This document shows, piece by piece, positions 8,932 to 17,086 of a stretch of DNA of 64,000 nt. The stretch is taken from the NCBI GenBank assembly GCA_902492015.1, contig CABUJR010000003.1, forward strand, positions 1 through 64,000, in the 5' to 3' direction. The stretch's first letter is position 1, and every line of letters starts with the position of its first letter. Under the pieces are notes generated by a model. The model did not search any database and was not told the origin of the DNA. It saw only the letters and a list, made by a program, of their open reading frames with translations. The translations under genes and the position numbers were made by a program. Origin of the DNA: an uncultured Eubacteriales bacterium. Its GTDB lineage: Bacteria; Bacillota; Clostridia; TANB77; CAG-508.

Positions 8932-9361
8932 TCGTTGCAAAAAAACACAAAATTTAACCGATTTCATAATCTTACCAATTTGCTCTAACCCTATTAAAAC
9001 TAATAAAAACTCAAGTTAACAAAATTTCTCAAAAATCACTATCAAATTCTCATAACCCGAAGGTTTCATCTAAAATTAATGCACTATTAAAAAATAAAAC
9101 ACTATGCATATATTATACTAAATATAATTAGTTCAAATGAAATTATATTTTTTATATGCATAGTGTTTTCACTATAGCAACTATTTGATTTTTTATACTA
9201 ATCAGGTTAAATTATTTTTTCTGCATCTTTTACTATAAATAACGTATCTGATCTTATATATATTGATACAATAAAATTTTTTTGATTATAAAATGACTTA
9301 TGTATTTAATTATTCTAGTTTAAAAAGTTATATTACTATTGTTATAATATTGATTTATATA
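8932..9361. other. Non-coding stretch with one long stem-loop
   Basis: About 430 nt with no credible coding sequence. It holds a large nested inverted repeat: arms 9096-9112 and 9153-9169 pair perfectly over 17 bp, and inside it 9121-9129 pairs with 9141-9149 over 9 bp with an 11-nt loop. The outer arms start and end in A and T runs, so it could terminate transcription on either strand, or be a small mobile repeat. No promoter was recognised with confidence. Confidence 0.6.
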
Positions 9362-10129
9362 TTACTTCTTAATATCCTTTTCTTCCAAATCCTGCGAAAA
9401 CCTTAACAAATACCCATCAGGATCTTGTATAAGAAATTCCTTATTTCCTAATAATTTATTATCTTGCCTATACCAATTTTCTTCAATATCAAAAGTAATT
9501 TTATAGGTAGAATTTTTGAATTTATGATATATCGCATCTAAGTTATTTACTTCTAACTGGAAATTTATTCCATTCCCGAAAGGATGAGAAAGTGGAGCCA
9601 CATTCCATTTTTCATTTTCTGAAACTTCTTGTAACATAAATTGTATTTGATTTAAGCTAATAAATGCAAATTTATTCTCAGGTCTAGTGTATTCAAGCTT
9701 AAATCCTGCAGTTTTATAAAATTTTAAACTATTTTCTAGATTAGTAACAGAAAGTTCAGGTATATTTTTATTAAATTCTAAATAATCTGAACTTCTAATA
9801 ATTTCACTTTTATAAAATCTTTCTTGAAAATCTGTAAGTAATCGTATTTCGTTATTTGTAAAATTTTTATTTTCTAGAGCTAAAACTAATTTATCATCAT
9901 TATCATTTAGCCTATGAATTATTGCAATACATTTTCCTTTAAAGCTAGTTAATGGTTTATATTCTCCTAATACATAACAATCTAATTCTTTTCCATCTCC
10001 ACTAATAGTATTTGGAACATATCCGTAATTTACTAAATAAATATGGGCTGGATAATTTGGATGACAGCTTCCAATTGGTCTATCTATTTTTACTTCAATA
10101 ATTTTGTTTAAATATTCTAAATTATTCAT
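9362..10129 (-). CDS. Fusion of inorganic-pyrophosphatase-like and VOC (glyoxalase/bleomycin-resistance-like) domains
   Basis: A 255-residue protein with two recognisable domains. Residues ~1-115 resemble family I inorganic pyrophosphatase: DRPIGSxHP, NYGYVPNTxSGDGKELDCYVLG and NDDKLVLA keep the aspartates expected at the metal site. Residues ~122-250 form a VOC domain (ELSVTNLENSLKFYKTAGF near the start, IQDPDGYLLRFSQ near the end) like bleomycin-resistance or glyoxalase proteins, which bind a substrate or drug over paired beta-alpha-beta modules. The RBS AGAGGA lies 9 nt upstream. Whether the N-domain still hydrolyses pyrophosphate is unknown. The frame is uninterrupted, so this is one polypeptide. 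Confidence 0.75.
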   Translation of the reverse strand: MNNLEYLNKIIEVKIDRPIGSCHPNYPAHIYLVNYGYVPNTISGDGKELDCYVLGEYKPLTSFKGKCIAIIHRLNDNDDKLVLALENKNFTNNEIRLLTDFQERFYKSEIIRSSDYLEFNKNIPELSVTNLENSLKFYKTAGFKLEYTRPENKFAFISLNQIQFMLQEVSENEKWNVAPLSHPFGNGINFQLEVNNLDAIYHKFKNSTYKITFDIEENWYRQDNKLLGNKEFLIQDPDGYLLRFSQDLEEKDIKK

Positions 10130-10406
10130 GAAATGAATCCTCTTATCATATACAAATTTGTTATTTTAATACATTTATCAGAAACTATTTTAATAATTAA
10201 GTAGTATCATGTTAATTATTAAATATCAATAAAAAAATCATTATATCATATCAAAACGTAATAGAGAATTGTAGATTTAGACAAATACGATGTTCTAAAT
10301 TCATTAAATGCTTTTTCATTTTTTTATTGTGCGGAGATTTATTTTTTATTTTCTTTCAACTTTTCTCATATAATTTATTATAATATCATGTAATTTATAT
10401 AAAATT

Positions 10407-11879
10407 TTATTTACTATATATAGAATAATTACAAATAGTACCTTTAAAATTTAATTTATTTATAATAAAATCTCTTATTTCTGGTGGTTCCTGTTCAAAT
10501 AAATCTTTTTCATCTGTAACCACTAAAAACTCTGTGTTTTTACGATTTAAAATGTCTGCTTTAATTTTTTCTTTTCCATTATATCCTAAGTTTCCATTAA
10601 ATAATAAATCATAAGCTCCATGACTTTGTTTTAATTCTACCATTGGAAAAGCAGAATCATAAGAAAAAATAATAACATCTATATTATTTGAATTTTTTTC
10701 TTTAATGTAATTTTCTAAAATATTTAATTTTTCAATATTTTTCTTTTCTATAAACATTAAATAAAATGGACTATTAGAATTACTATAAAATTCAATATAT
10801 TTATAATCACCAATAAAATTTGAAATAATTCTTAACAAAAGAATTATTAAAATTGTAATGCTAAAAAAATTTATTTTAATTTTGTAATGAATATCATTAA
10901 ATAAATCATTAAAAATTAAATTGTCAAAATAATAAAAGATAAATATTAGATGAAATGAAAAAGTATAAATTAGATGCGCATTATTAATTATTGGAAAAAT
11001 CATAAAAGTATGAAATATTGAAAAAATAAATAATAAAGTTAAATTTTCAAAAAAAAGGTTTTCAAAGTTTTTGAATATAGTATTTTTATAGTACAATGTG
11101 ATTGCATATAAAATAATTGTTATAGCAGGTATTAAAATGTAATATGATGATGTAGCAAAAACAAGATTTTTTTTACCAAATTCTAATAATCCACCAAAAC
11201 AATAGTTAAAAAATTCAAATATATTATTATCAAAATATAACTTTAATAATAATATGAAAGTTGGAAATAAAAAAAATAATAATTTTTTTAATTGATTAAT
11301 AATATATTTTTTTGATAATTTATCAATATATAATTCGTAAAATAATACAGAAATTATATAAAAAATACCTATATTTTGTTTAGTAAAAAACACAAGAAAA
11401 GCAATGAGACCTTGCAAAAAATTATTGCTTTTTTTAGAAGCATAAAGGTTCAATCCAATTAAACTAAATAAAATAGCTAAAGTATTGTAATTAGCACCAG
11501 ATGGAACTACTTGAAATGTTAATAAAAAGGCAAAAATAGTATATAATAAAATTAAATTTTTGCATACTTTAAGATTTTTTAAAATTTTAAAAATAATAAA
11601 ATATAACAGAAAATATATTATTAAATTATATATTCTAAAAACAGTTAGATTTGCTGAAAAGATTTTAAAAATTATATATCCAATATAAAAGAATAGTGGA
11701 GTTACTATAACGTTTGAGTCGTTATATATTGTAAGTCCATTAAACATTTTATAAATGTTCTGAAAATTCCACAATTCATCATTAGCAGTGATAGGCACTA
11801 AAAAAAATAATAAAATCGATATTATTAAACATAAAAAAGCAATAATACTTTTTTGAAAAATGTATATTTTTTTATTCAT
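10407..11879 (-). CDS. Multi-pass membrane protein, likely GT-C-type glycosyltransferase
   Basis: A 490-residue, very hydrophobic protein with roughly ten membrane segments and a C-terminal ~100-residue extracytoplasmic domain. The first outside loop carries an acidic NDELWNF motif followed by GLTIYNDSNVIVTPLFFY, a layout typical of GT-C transferases that use polyprenyl-linked sugars (ArnT/PMT-like). Donor and acceptor are unknown. It has its own promoter (11911-11939, reverse strand) and an AGGAG RBS 6 nt before the ATG. Very low GC and codon use match the neighbourhood. It diverges from the secretion locus that starts 198 nt away. Confidence 0.65.
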   Translation of the reverse strand: MNKKIYIFQKSIIAFLCLIISILLFFLVPITANDELWNFQNIYKMFNGLTIYNDSNVIVTPLFFYIGYIIFKIFSANLTVFRIYNLIIYFLLYFIIFKILKNLKVCKNLILLYTIFAFLLTFQVVPSGANYNTLAILFSLIGLNLYASKKSNNFLQGLIAFLVFFTKQNIGIFYIISVLFYELYIDKLSKKYIINQLKKLLFFLFPTFILLLKLYFDNNIFEFFNYCFGGLLEFGKKNLVFATSSYYILIPAITIILYAITLYYKNTIFKNFENLFFENLTLLFIFSIFHTFMIFPIINNAHLIYTFSFHLIFIFYYFDNLIFNDLFNDIHYKIKINFFSITILIILLLRIISNFIGDYKYIEFYSNSNSPFYLMFIEKKNIEKLNILENYIKEKNSNNIDVIIFSYDSAFPMVELKQSHGAYDLLFNGNLGYNGKEKIKADILNRKNTEFLVVTDEKDLFEQEPPEIRDFIINKLNFKGTICNYSIYSK

Positions 11880-11910
11880 ATAAAACTCCTAAATAAAATT
11901 ATATAATCTT

Positions 11911-11939
11911 ATTATATAGATAATATCAATATCTTACAA
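11911..11939 (-). promoter_or_regulatory. Promoter of the reverse-strand membrane transferase gene
   Basis: On the reverse strand TTGTAA (11939-11934) and TATAAT (11916-11911) are separated by 17 nt, about 30 nt upstream of the ATG at 11879. Confidence 0.65.
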
Positions 11940-12016
11940 GTTTTTTAAAAAATATATTTACAAAAAAAAATATATATGCTAATATGAAATTAAATTAATA
12001 TATACTAAAATTTTTG

Positions 12017-12045
12017 TTGATAAAAGTCAAAAAAAGGTATATAAT
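12017..12045 (+). promoter_or_regulatory. Promoter of the first pilin gene
   Basis: TTGATA (12017-12022), 17-nt spacer, TATAAT (12040-12045). The -35 box sits in a TTGTTGA context shared with the two other promoters of this locus. The start codon lies 32 nt after the -10 box, preceded by AAAAGGAGG. Confidence 0.8.
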
Positions 12046-12077
12046 ATATTTAAGTATGGTAAAAGGAGGATTTTATT

Positions 12078-12467
12078 ATGACAAAAAATGTAATTAAAGC
12101 TTTGGTTGTAGCTTTAGTAGTAGTTTTAATGATTGCATCTCTATCAACATATGTAAGTGCAATAAGTCTTGATGAGATTGATGAAAGTACAGTTACAGAG
12201 AATGCAGCAGATACATCTGGCGCAGCAGACAGCCTTAATAGAATAATTGGTGCTGCAATTACAGTTGTACAAGTAGTTGGTGTAGGTGTTGCTATTATAA
12301 TGTTAATTGTATTAGCTATTAAATACATATCAGCAGCTCCTGGAGACAAAGCAGATATCAAGAAACATGCAGTTGTATATGTTGTAGGTGCAGTAGTATT
12401 ATTTGCAGCTAGCGGTATCTTAGGAATTGTTAAAAACTTTGCTCAAAACGTTACAGCTACAGAATAA
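12078..12467 (+). CDS. TrbC/VirB2-type IV secretion pilin, paralogue 1 (probable major pilin)
   Basis: A 129-residue protein: signal peptide (residues 1-~28, ending YVSA), a short polar stretch, then two membrane helices flanking the loop motif AAPGDKADIKKHA. This two-helix hairpin is the fold of VirB2/TrbC pilin subunits and the Gram-positive T4SS-pilin family. In type IV secretion such proteins are processed, stored in the membrane and polymerised into a pilus. It is the first of six close paralogues, has its own strong promoter and an ideal RBS, and is followed by a perfect 21-bp terminator hairpin, so it is probably made in the largest amount. Confidence 0.88.
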   Translation: MTKNVIKALVVALVVVLMIASLSTYVSAISLDEIDESTVTENAADTSGAADSLNRIIGAAITVVQVVGVGVAIIMLIVLAIKYISAAPGDKADIKKHAVVYVVGAVVLFAASGILGIVKNFAQNVTATE

Positions 12468-12480
12468 TTTTGAATTTAAT

Positions 12481-12530
12481 AAAACCAATAAAAAAGAATG
12501 CTTAAGCATTCTTTTTTATTGGTTTTAAAA
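12481..12530 (+). terminator. Strong terminator after the first pilin gene
   Basis: A perfect 21-bp inverted repeat (12481-12501 with 12506-12526, TTAA loop) with A and T runs on the flanks. It would uncouple the first pilin from the rest of the array. Confidence 0.9.
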
Positions 12531-12647
12531 CAATATAGTAAAAATTTATTTCAATAAATAATTAAATATAAAAATAAAGTCGAAAAATGCTATTTACAAA
12601 ATAAAAGTTATAGGTTAATATAATTTTATATAGAAAAATTATATTTG

Positions 12648-12676
12648 TTGAAAAAAAATGAAAAAGATGGTATAAT
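12648..12676 (+). promoter_or_regulatory. Promoter of pilin genes 2-6
   Basis: TTGAAA (12648-12653), 17-nt spacer, TATAAT (12671-12676), again in a TTGTTGA context as in the promoters at 12017 and 14958. Confidence 0.8.
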
Positions 12677-12727
12677 AAAATAAGAATATTATGGTAACAA
12701 AAGATATTTATAAAAGGAGGATAAATT

Positions 12728-13105
12728 ATGAAATTGTTGAAAAAATTAATATTTTCAGTAATAATTTTATTAATAGTAATAACTGTATTTCATATAAATC
12801 CTGTATTTTCTGCAGAATTTAATTGGAAAGAAGAGATAACAACTCAAGCTCAACAACAAGGAAGTAACGACGTAATGACACCTGTTAATAATATTGCTGG
12901 AGCAATAATTACAATAACAAGAATTATTTGTGCTGGTGTAGCAATTATAATGCTTATTGTGTTGGCTATGAAATATATGTTATCAGCACCTGGAGATAGA
13001 GCAACAATAAAAAAACATGCTGTTGTATATATTGTAGGTGCAGTTATAATGTTTGCTTGCACAGGAATTTTAGGAATTATTCAAAACTTTGCAGGTAATA
13101 TTTAA
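12728..13105 (+). CDS. TrbC/VirB2-type pilin, paralogue 2
   Basis: A 125-residue paralogue of the first pilin: signal peptide (~residues 1-29, ending VFSA), short polar region, and two membrane helices around the SAPGDRATIKKHA loop. It differs by two cysteines inside the helices (RIICAG and FACTG), which the first pilin lacks. It has a strong RBS (AAAAGGAGG) and is first in the second pilin transcript; the next gene begins 16 nt after its stop. Confidence 0.87.
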   Translation: MKLLKKLIFSVIILLIVITVFHINPVFSAEFNWKEEITTQAQQQGSNDVMTPVNNIAGAIITITRIICAGVAIIMLIVLAMKYMLSAPGDRATIKKHAVVYIVGAVIMFACTGILGIIQNFAGNI

Positions 13106-13121
13106 TAAGGGGGAGTAACGT

Positions 13122-13511
13122 ATGAGAAAACTCATTAAAAAAACATGTATTATCATTATTATATTTATTTTTATGTTATCTTTTTATACAAAAGTTATTG
13201 CTGATGGTAGTTATTCTCAACAGATGAAAGCTTTAATTGATGATAGTGGAAAAGTTGTTGATGCAGGAACGGCAACAACAACAACAAGAAGTGTACTAGC
13301 TACTATTATTGGAGTAGTTAAAATAGTAGGTGTTTGTGTTGCTGTTGTAATGTTATTAGTAGTAGCAATGAAATATATGTCTGCTGCTCCAGGTGAAAAA
13401 GCTGATATCAAAAAAAGTGCAGTTGTATATGTAGTTGGAGCTGTAGTATTATTTGCAGTCACTGGAATATTGAGTATAATAGAACAGTTTGCCTCAATAA
13501 TAAAAGTTTAA
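13122..13511 (+). CDS. TrbC/VirB2-type pilin, paralogue 3
   Basis: A 129-residue pilin paralogue with signal peptide (cleavage near KVIA-D), a polar segment with a run of threonines (TATTTTRS) and two membrane helices around AAPGEKADIKKSA. RBS GGGGGAG lies 7 nt before the ATG. Co-transcribed with its neighbours. Confidence 0.87.
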   Translation: MRKLIKKTCIIIIIFIFMLSFYTKVIADGSYSQQMKALIDDSGKVVDAGTATTTTRSVLATIIGVVKIVGVCVAVVMLLVVAMKYMSAAPGEKADIKKSAVVYVVGAVVLFAVTGILSIIEQFASIIKV

Positions 13512-13543
13512 TAAACTTATAGAATGGAGAAAGTATAAAGTTT

Positions 13544-13948
13544 ATGATGAAAGAAATAAGAAGTTGTATAATTATTATTTTAATAAGTATTTTGTTTATA
13601 AGTATCTTTTATAATATATGTTTTGCTGAAGGAAATGGTGAATTTGATTTAAGTGCGTTTGAAGAATCTTCAGATACTCCATCTACTGTTAAAAATTTAG
13701 TTGAAGATACTACAGGCACAGCTATTGCTATTGCAAGAACTGTATCTGTAGCTATTGCTGTAGTAGTATTATTAGTAATAGCAATGAGATATATGATTTC
13801 TTCAGCTGGAGATAGAGCGGACATTAAAAAGCATGCAGTTGCTTATGTAATAGGAACTTTTATATTATTTGCTGCAACACAAATAATTTTAGCACTAGTA
13901 GATATTGCAGGGCAACTAGGAGAAAAAAGTGGAGCTTCAAGTAAATAG
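13544..13948 (+). CDS. TrbC/VirB2-type pilin, paralogue 4
   Basis: A 134-residue pilin paralogue with signal peptide (ending CFA), an acidic linker, and two helices around SSAGDRADIKKHA. The usual Pro of the loop is replaced by Ala. The C-terminal tail (GEKSGASSK) is longer and polar. Two adjacent ATGs (13544, 13547) could start it; the RBS is weaker and further away than for other paralogues, suggesting lower expression. Confidence 0.86.
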   Translation: MMKEIRSCIIIILISILFISIFYNICFAEGNGEFDLSAFEESSDTPSTVKNLVEDTTGTAIAIARTVSVAIAVVVLLVIAMRYMISSAGDRADIKKHAVAYVIGTFILFAATQIILALVDIAGQLGEKSGASSK

Positions 13949-13977
13949 TGATTAGTAAAATATGAAAGAGGTATATT

Positions 13978-14364
13978 ATGAGAAGAAAGGTTATAAAGTT
14001 TTTAGTAATAATTTTAGCAATACTATTTTTAAGTTCATTTTTTTGTTCTTCAATTGAAGCAGCATTAAGCGAACAGTTTTCTGGTAAAATTTCTGACGGT
14101 ATGGATTCAGCCAAAACTAGCGCTCAAAAAATTTTGTCAAGCGTATTAAATATTATTAGATTAGTGGGAGCCTCAGTAGCTGTTATTATATTGATTGTTC
14201 TTGCGTGTAAATATATACTGGCTTCAGCTGGAGATAGAGCAGATATAAAAAAATATGCTATAAATTATGTAGTCGGGGCATTAATATTATTTGGTGCATC
14301 AGGAATTGCTTCACTTATTCAAAAATTTGTAGATAGTGCGACAAATGGTGGCGGAAAAGGATAG
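13978..14364 (+). CDS. TrbC/VirB2-type pilin, paralogue 5
   Basis: A 128-residue pilin paralogue with signal peptide (~residues 1-31), two membrane helices around ASAGDRADIKKYA, one cysteine in the first helix (LACKY), and a glycine-rich tail (NGGGKG). The loop has SAG in place of SAPG, like paralogue 4, so these two form a subgroup. Confidence 0.86.
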   Translation: MRRKVIKFLVIILAILFLSSFFCSSIEAALSEQFSGKISDGMDSAKTSAQKILSSVLNIIRLVGASVAVIILIVLACKYILASAGDRADIKKYAINYVVGALILFGASGIASLIQKFVDSATNGGGKG

Positions 14365-14385
14365 ACCTTATTAAGGAGGAATGTT

Positions 14386-14778
14386 ATGAAAAAAATAATT
14401 TCAATAATTTTAATAATGTCAATTTTAAATATGTTTTTTATTACTATAAAATCTTATGCAGAGGGAACTACAGATCAAGGTATTTCAGAAGTTATTGAAG
14501 CTATGAAAGAGACTAGTAATCCATCTAGCATGGAAAATAGTGATAGTAATACTAAAAATCTTATAAATAGTGTTATTGGTATATTGCAATTTGTAGGTTC
14601 AGGTATTTCAATAATTGTTATTACTATAATGGGATTAAAATATTTATTAGCAGCACCAAGTGAAAAAGCAGAAGTAAAAAAGATGGCAATTCCAATTATT
14701 ATAGGATGTGTTTTATTGTTTGGAGCAGTTAATTTAGTTGGAGCTATTGAAGATTTTACAACAGTATTAAGTAATTAA
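14386..14778 (+). CDS. TrbC/VirB2-type pilin, paralogue 6
   Basis: A 130-residue pilin paralogue, the most diverged of the tandem six: the loop is AAPSEKAEVKKMA and the second helix is IPIIIGCVLLFGA. The signal peptide ends near SYA. The RBS is AAGGAGG, 8 nt upstream. A terminator follows after 36 nt. Confidence 0.85.
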   Translation: MKKIISIILIMSILNMFFITIKSYAEGTTDQGISEVIEAMKETSNPSSMENSDSNTKNLINSVIGILQFVGSGISIIVITIMGLKYLLAAPSEKAEVKKMAIPIIIGCVLLFGAVNLVGAIEDFTTVLSN

Positions 14779-14814
14779 AAATACCAGTATTATCTAATTT
14801 TAATATACTTTTTT

Positions 14815-14870
14815 AAAACATCATATTCAAAAATTAGTTTTATTTAAATTTTGAATATGATGTTTTATTT
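14815..14870 (+). terminator. Terminator after the six-pilin array
   Basis: Arms 14815-14835 and 14847-14866 pair over about 20 bp with one bulged base, followed by ATTT. It separates the pilin array from the core secretion operon. Confidence 0.8.
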
Positions 14871-14957
14871 TATAGTATTATTTCATAAGATATTATGATA
14901 TTTTCCAGAAAATAATATTACATTTGTGTTAAAAATATCAAATATTATATAAAATTG

Positions 14958-14986
14958 TTGAAAAAAAAATTCCCTTTCAGTATAAT
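14958..14986 (+). promoter_or_regulatory. Promoter of the core secretion operon
   Basis: TTGAAA (14958-14963), 17-nt spacer, TATAAT (14981-14986), in the same TTGTTGA context as the two pilin promoters. The next clear terminator is at 37656, so one 22-kb transcript is possible. Confidence 0.75.
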
Positions 14987-15035
14987 TATTATAATAGTAT
15001 GTTTATTTTTGGATACAAAGGAGGTTACATAATAC

Positions 15036-15461
15036 ATGTATAATAAAATGAGAAAAATATGTTGTTTTCTTATAATAATTTTTATTATTTTAATGGTGAA
15101 TCATACAGTTTTTGCAGCAGAAAGTGATACCGTTTATTCTGACGGTGCTTCACTTTTAGAGAAGATGGAAGGTGATGCTTCAAGTTTTATCTCAGCAGGA
15201 CAAAGTGCTGCAAAAGAAGCTAATATATCAGCAGGAGATATTGCGGGAAATTTTCAAGGATTAGGACAAATTTTAACAATGATCGGTGCTGGTGTAATGG
15301 TTGCAGTAACTACATATATGGGAATAAAGTATTTAACAGCAGGACCAGAGGCACAAGCTAAGTTAAAGGTCCAATTAATTGGTGTTGTAGTATCTGGAAT
15401 GGTAATATTTGGAGCATTTTATATTTGGCAATTAGTTATAAACGTGGCAAGTAGCCTTTAA
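15036..15461 (+). CDS. Diverged VirB2/TrbC-like small membrane protein
   Basis: A 141-residue protein with signal peptide (ending FAA, after ~30 residues), a longer Ser/Ala-rich extracytoplasmic part of about 50 residues, and the two-helix hairpin of the pilins around GIKYLTAGPEAQAKLKV. The loop has lost the DIKK motif. It is the first gene of the core operon and not part of the pilin array, so it may be a minor or structural subunit rather than the bulk pilin. The start could be ATG 15036 or the in-frame ATG 15048; AAAGGAGG lies upstream of both. Confidence 0.75.
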   Translation: MYNKMRKICCFLIIIFIILMVNHTVFAAESDTVYSDGASLLEKMEGDASSFISAGQSAAKEANISAGDIAGNFQGLGQILTMIGAGVMVAVTTYMGIKYLTAGPEAQAKLKVQLIGVVVSGMVIFGAFYIWQLVINVASSL

Positions 15462-15480
15462 AATAAAGGAGGAATTGATA

Positions 15481-15816
15481 ATGGGAACATATTATATACC
15501 TCGTAATTATAGAGGTGAGTCTAGAATTTTATATATATTTACAGTAAAATCTTTAATAACAACAGCAGTAGGAGCAATGATAGGCTCAATATTTTTTCTT
15601 ATATTTAAATCATTAAATATGACTCCTATTGGAATTGGTGTTATGGCTTTTTTTGCTTTAGTTGGATTTGCAATTGGTGCTCTTAAAATTCCAACTATTG
15701 TAGCTATTCCAATAACTAAAAAAATAGGTGGGGAACCAATTGGAGAGATAATTTTAAGATATATGAAATTTAGAAAAAACAGGAAAATGTATACATATAC
15801 AAAGGAGGAAAAATAG
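15481..15816 (+). CDS. PrgI/VirB3-like inner-membrane protein
   Basis: A 111-residue protein with two adjacent membrane segments (residues ~25-65) and a short basic C-terminus. Its N-terminal YYIPRNYRG and middle KIPTIVAIP segments match the PrgI family of Gram-positive conjugation loci, which takes the place of VirB3 next to VirB4. ATG 15481 is preferred over the in-frame TTG at 15475, because AAAGGAGG (15465-15472) is then 8 nt away. Its stop abuts the next start. Confidence 0.78.
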   Translation: MGTYYIPRNYRGESRILYIFTVKSLITTAVGAMIGSIFFLIFKSLNMTPIGIGVMAFFALVGFAIGALKIPTIVAIPITKKIGGEPIGEIILRYMKFRKNRKMYTYTKEEK

Positions 15817-17067
15817 ATGGGAAATAGTGAAACAATTCTTTTGCTTCAAATGGGTATTTGGATAATTGTTTTTATTATGATTGCCCTTGTTTGTGTTTAT
15901 TTATATTTAATGAAACCAAAGAAAGCTAAACAAGAAAAAGAAACAGACACAATGATAGAAGATACTTCAAAGGATAATCAGAAAAAAGTAGAACAAAATT
16001 ATGGTAAATTCACAGGAAATTTAACTAGAGAATCAATATTTGAATTTATGGAATTCGATGAAATAGTTGATAACATGATTGTAAGAAAAAATGGTACTCA
16101 ATATGTTATGATTTTACAATGTAATGGTGTCAACTATGATTTGATGTCTGAACAAGAAAAAATTTCTGTTGAAGAAGGTTTCGTACAATTTTTAAATACT
16201 TTAAGATTTCCTATTCAATTATATATTCAAAGTAGAACTTTAAATTTAAGAGATATTATTGAAGAGTATAAATCAAGAGTAGATAACTTAACTATTGAAA
16301 TAGATAAGTTAGATGCAAAAATTGCTCAAGCACAAACATCAGGAAATAAGGCATTAAGAGAAAAATTAGAATTTGAAAAAAGAAGAAAAATAAATATATT
16401 AGAGTATGGTATCAATATTACAGATTATGTTGAAAAATTAAGTTCAAATAAAAATGTTCTTCAACAAAGAACTTATGTTGTTGTTTCTTATTATTCAGCA
16501 GAAATAGGTGGCGGTCTTGATAAATATTCAAAAGAGGAAATTTACAATATGTGCTTTTCTGAACTTTATACAAGATGTCAAAATATAGCTAGTGCTTTAG
16601 GAACATCTCAAATAACAAGTTACATACTAGATTCAGAAGAATTAGCCGAATTATTATATATTGCATATAATAGGGATGAAGCTGAATTATTACAATTATC
16701 AAAAGCACTAGATGCTCAATATGATGCTTTATATAGCTCTGGAAAAGATGTATTACAAAAGAAACAAGAAAAGCTTGATCAAGAAATCAATATTGCAGCC
16801 ATTGATATGGCAACAGATAGTATATTAAAAGCAGATAGACAAAAACAAATAGAAGATTTAGAATTTGCAATGAGCAAAGAAGAAAAGATTAGACAGAAAG
16901 CAAATGAGTTACTTGATACTTATGAAAATCAATTAGACCCAAGGGTTTATCAATTAGCAAAAAAAGAAGTTGAAAATTCTGGAAAATCAGAAACACCTCA
17001 AATAGAAGAGGCTAAACCAGCAGCTCCTAAAAAGAAAGTAGTTAAAAGAAGAAGATTAGAGAACTAA
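15817..17067 (+). CDS. Membrane-anchored TraC-like (VirB4 N-domain-like) protein
   Basis: A 416-residue protein: one membrane helix (residues ~9-32), then a cytoplasmic part. Residues ~70-150 (FMEFDEIVDNMIVRK, LNTLRFPIQLYIQSR) match the TraC-like domain found at the N-terminus of VirB4/TraC ATPases. A long coiled coil follows (residues ~150-200 and ~300-370), and a basic tail ends in KKKVVKRRRLEN. It has no Walker motifs. It sits between the PrgI-like gene and virB4, so it likely docks VirB4 to the membrane as a separate polypeptide. Confidence 0.75.
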   Translation: MGNSETILLLQMGIWIIVFIMIALVCVYLYLMKPKKAKQEKETDTMIEDTSKDNQKKVEQNYGKFTGNLTRESIFEFMEFDEIVDNMIVRKNGTQYVMILQCNGVNYDLMSEQEKISVEEGFVQFLNTLRFPIQLYIQSRTLNLRDIIEEYKSRVDNLTIEIDKLDAKIAQAQTSGNKALREKLEFEKRRKINILEYGINITDYVEKLSSNKNVLQQRTYVVVSYYSAEIGGGLDKYSKEEIYNMCFSELYTRCQNIASALGTSQITSYILDSEELAELLYIAYNRDEAELLQLSKALDAQYDALYSSGKDVLQKKQEKLDQEINIAAIDMATDSILKADRQKQIEDLEFAMSKEEKIRQKANELLDTYENQLDPRVYQLAKKEVENSGKSETPQIEEAKPAAPKKKVVKRRRLEN

Positions 17068-17086
17068 TGAAAAGGGAGGATAAAAA

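Noticed and set aside
12078..15461. Pilin array as a CRISPR-like or simple repeat structure
   Set aside because: Similarity is at protein level among full genes with their own RBS; no short regular direct repeats or spacers were seen anywhere in the window.
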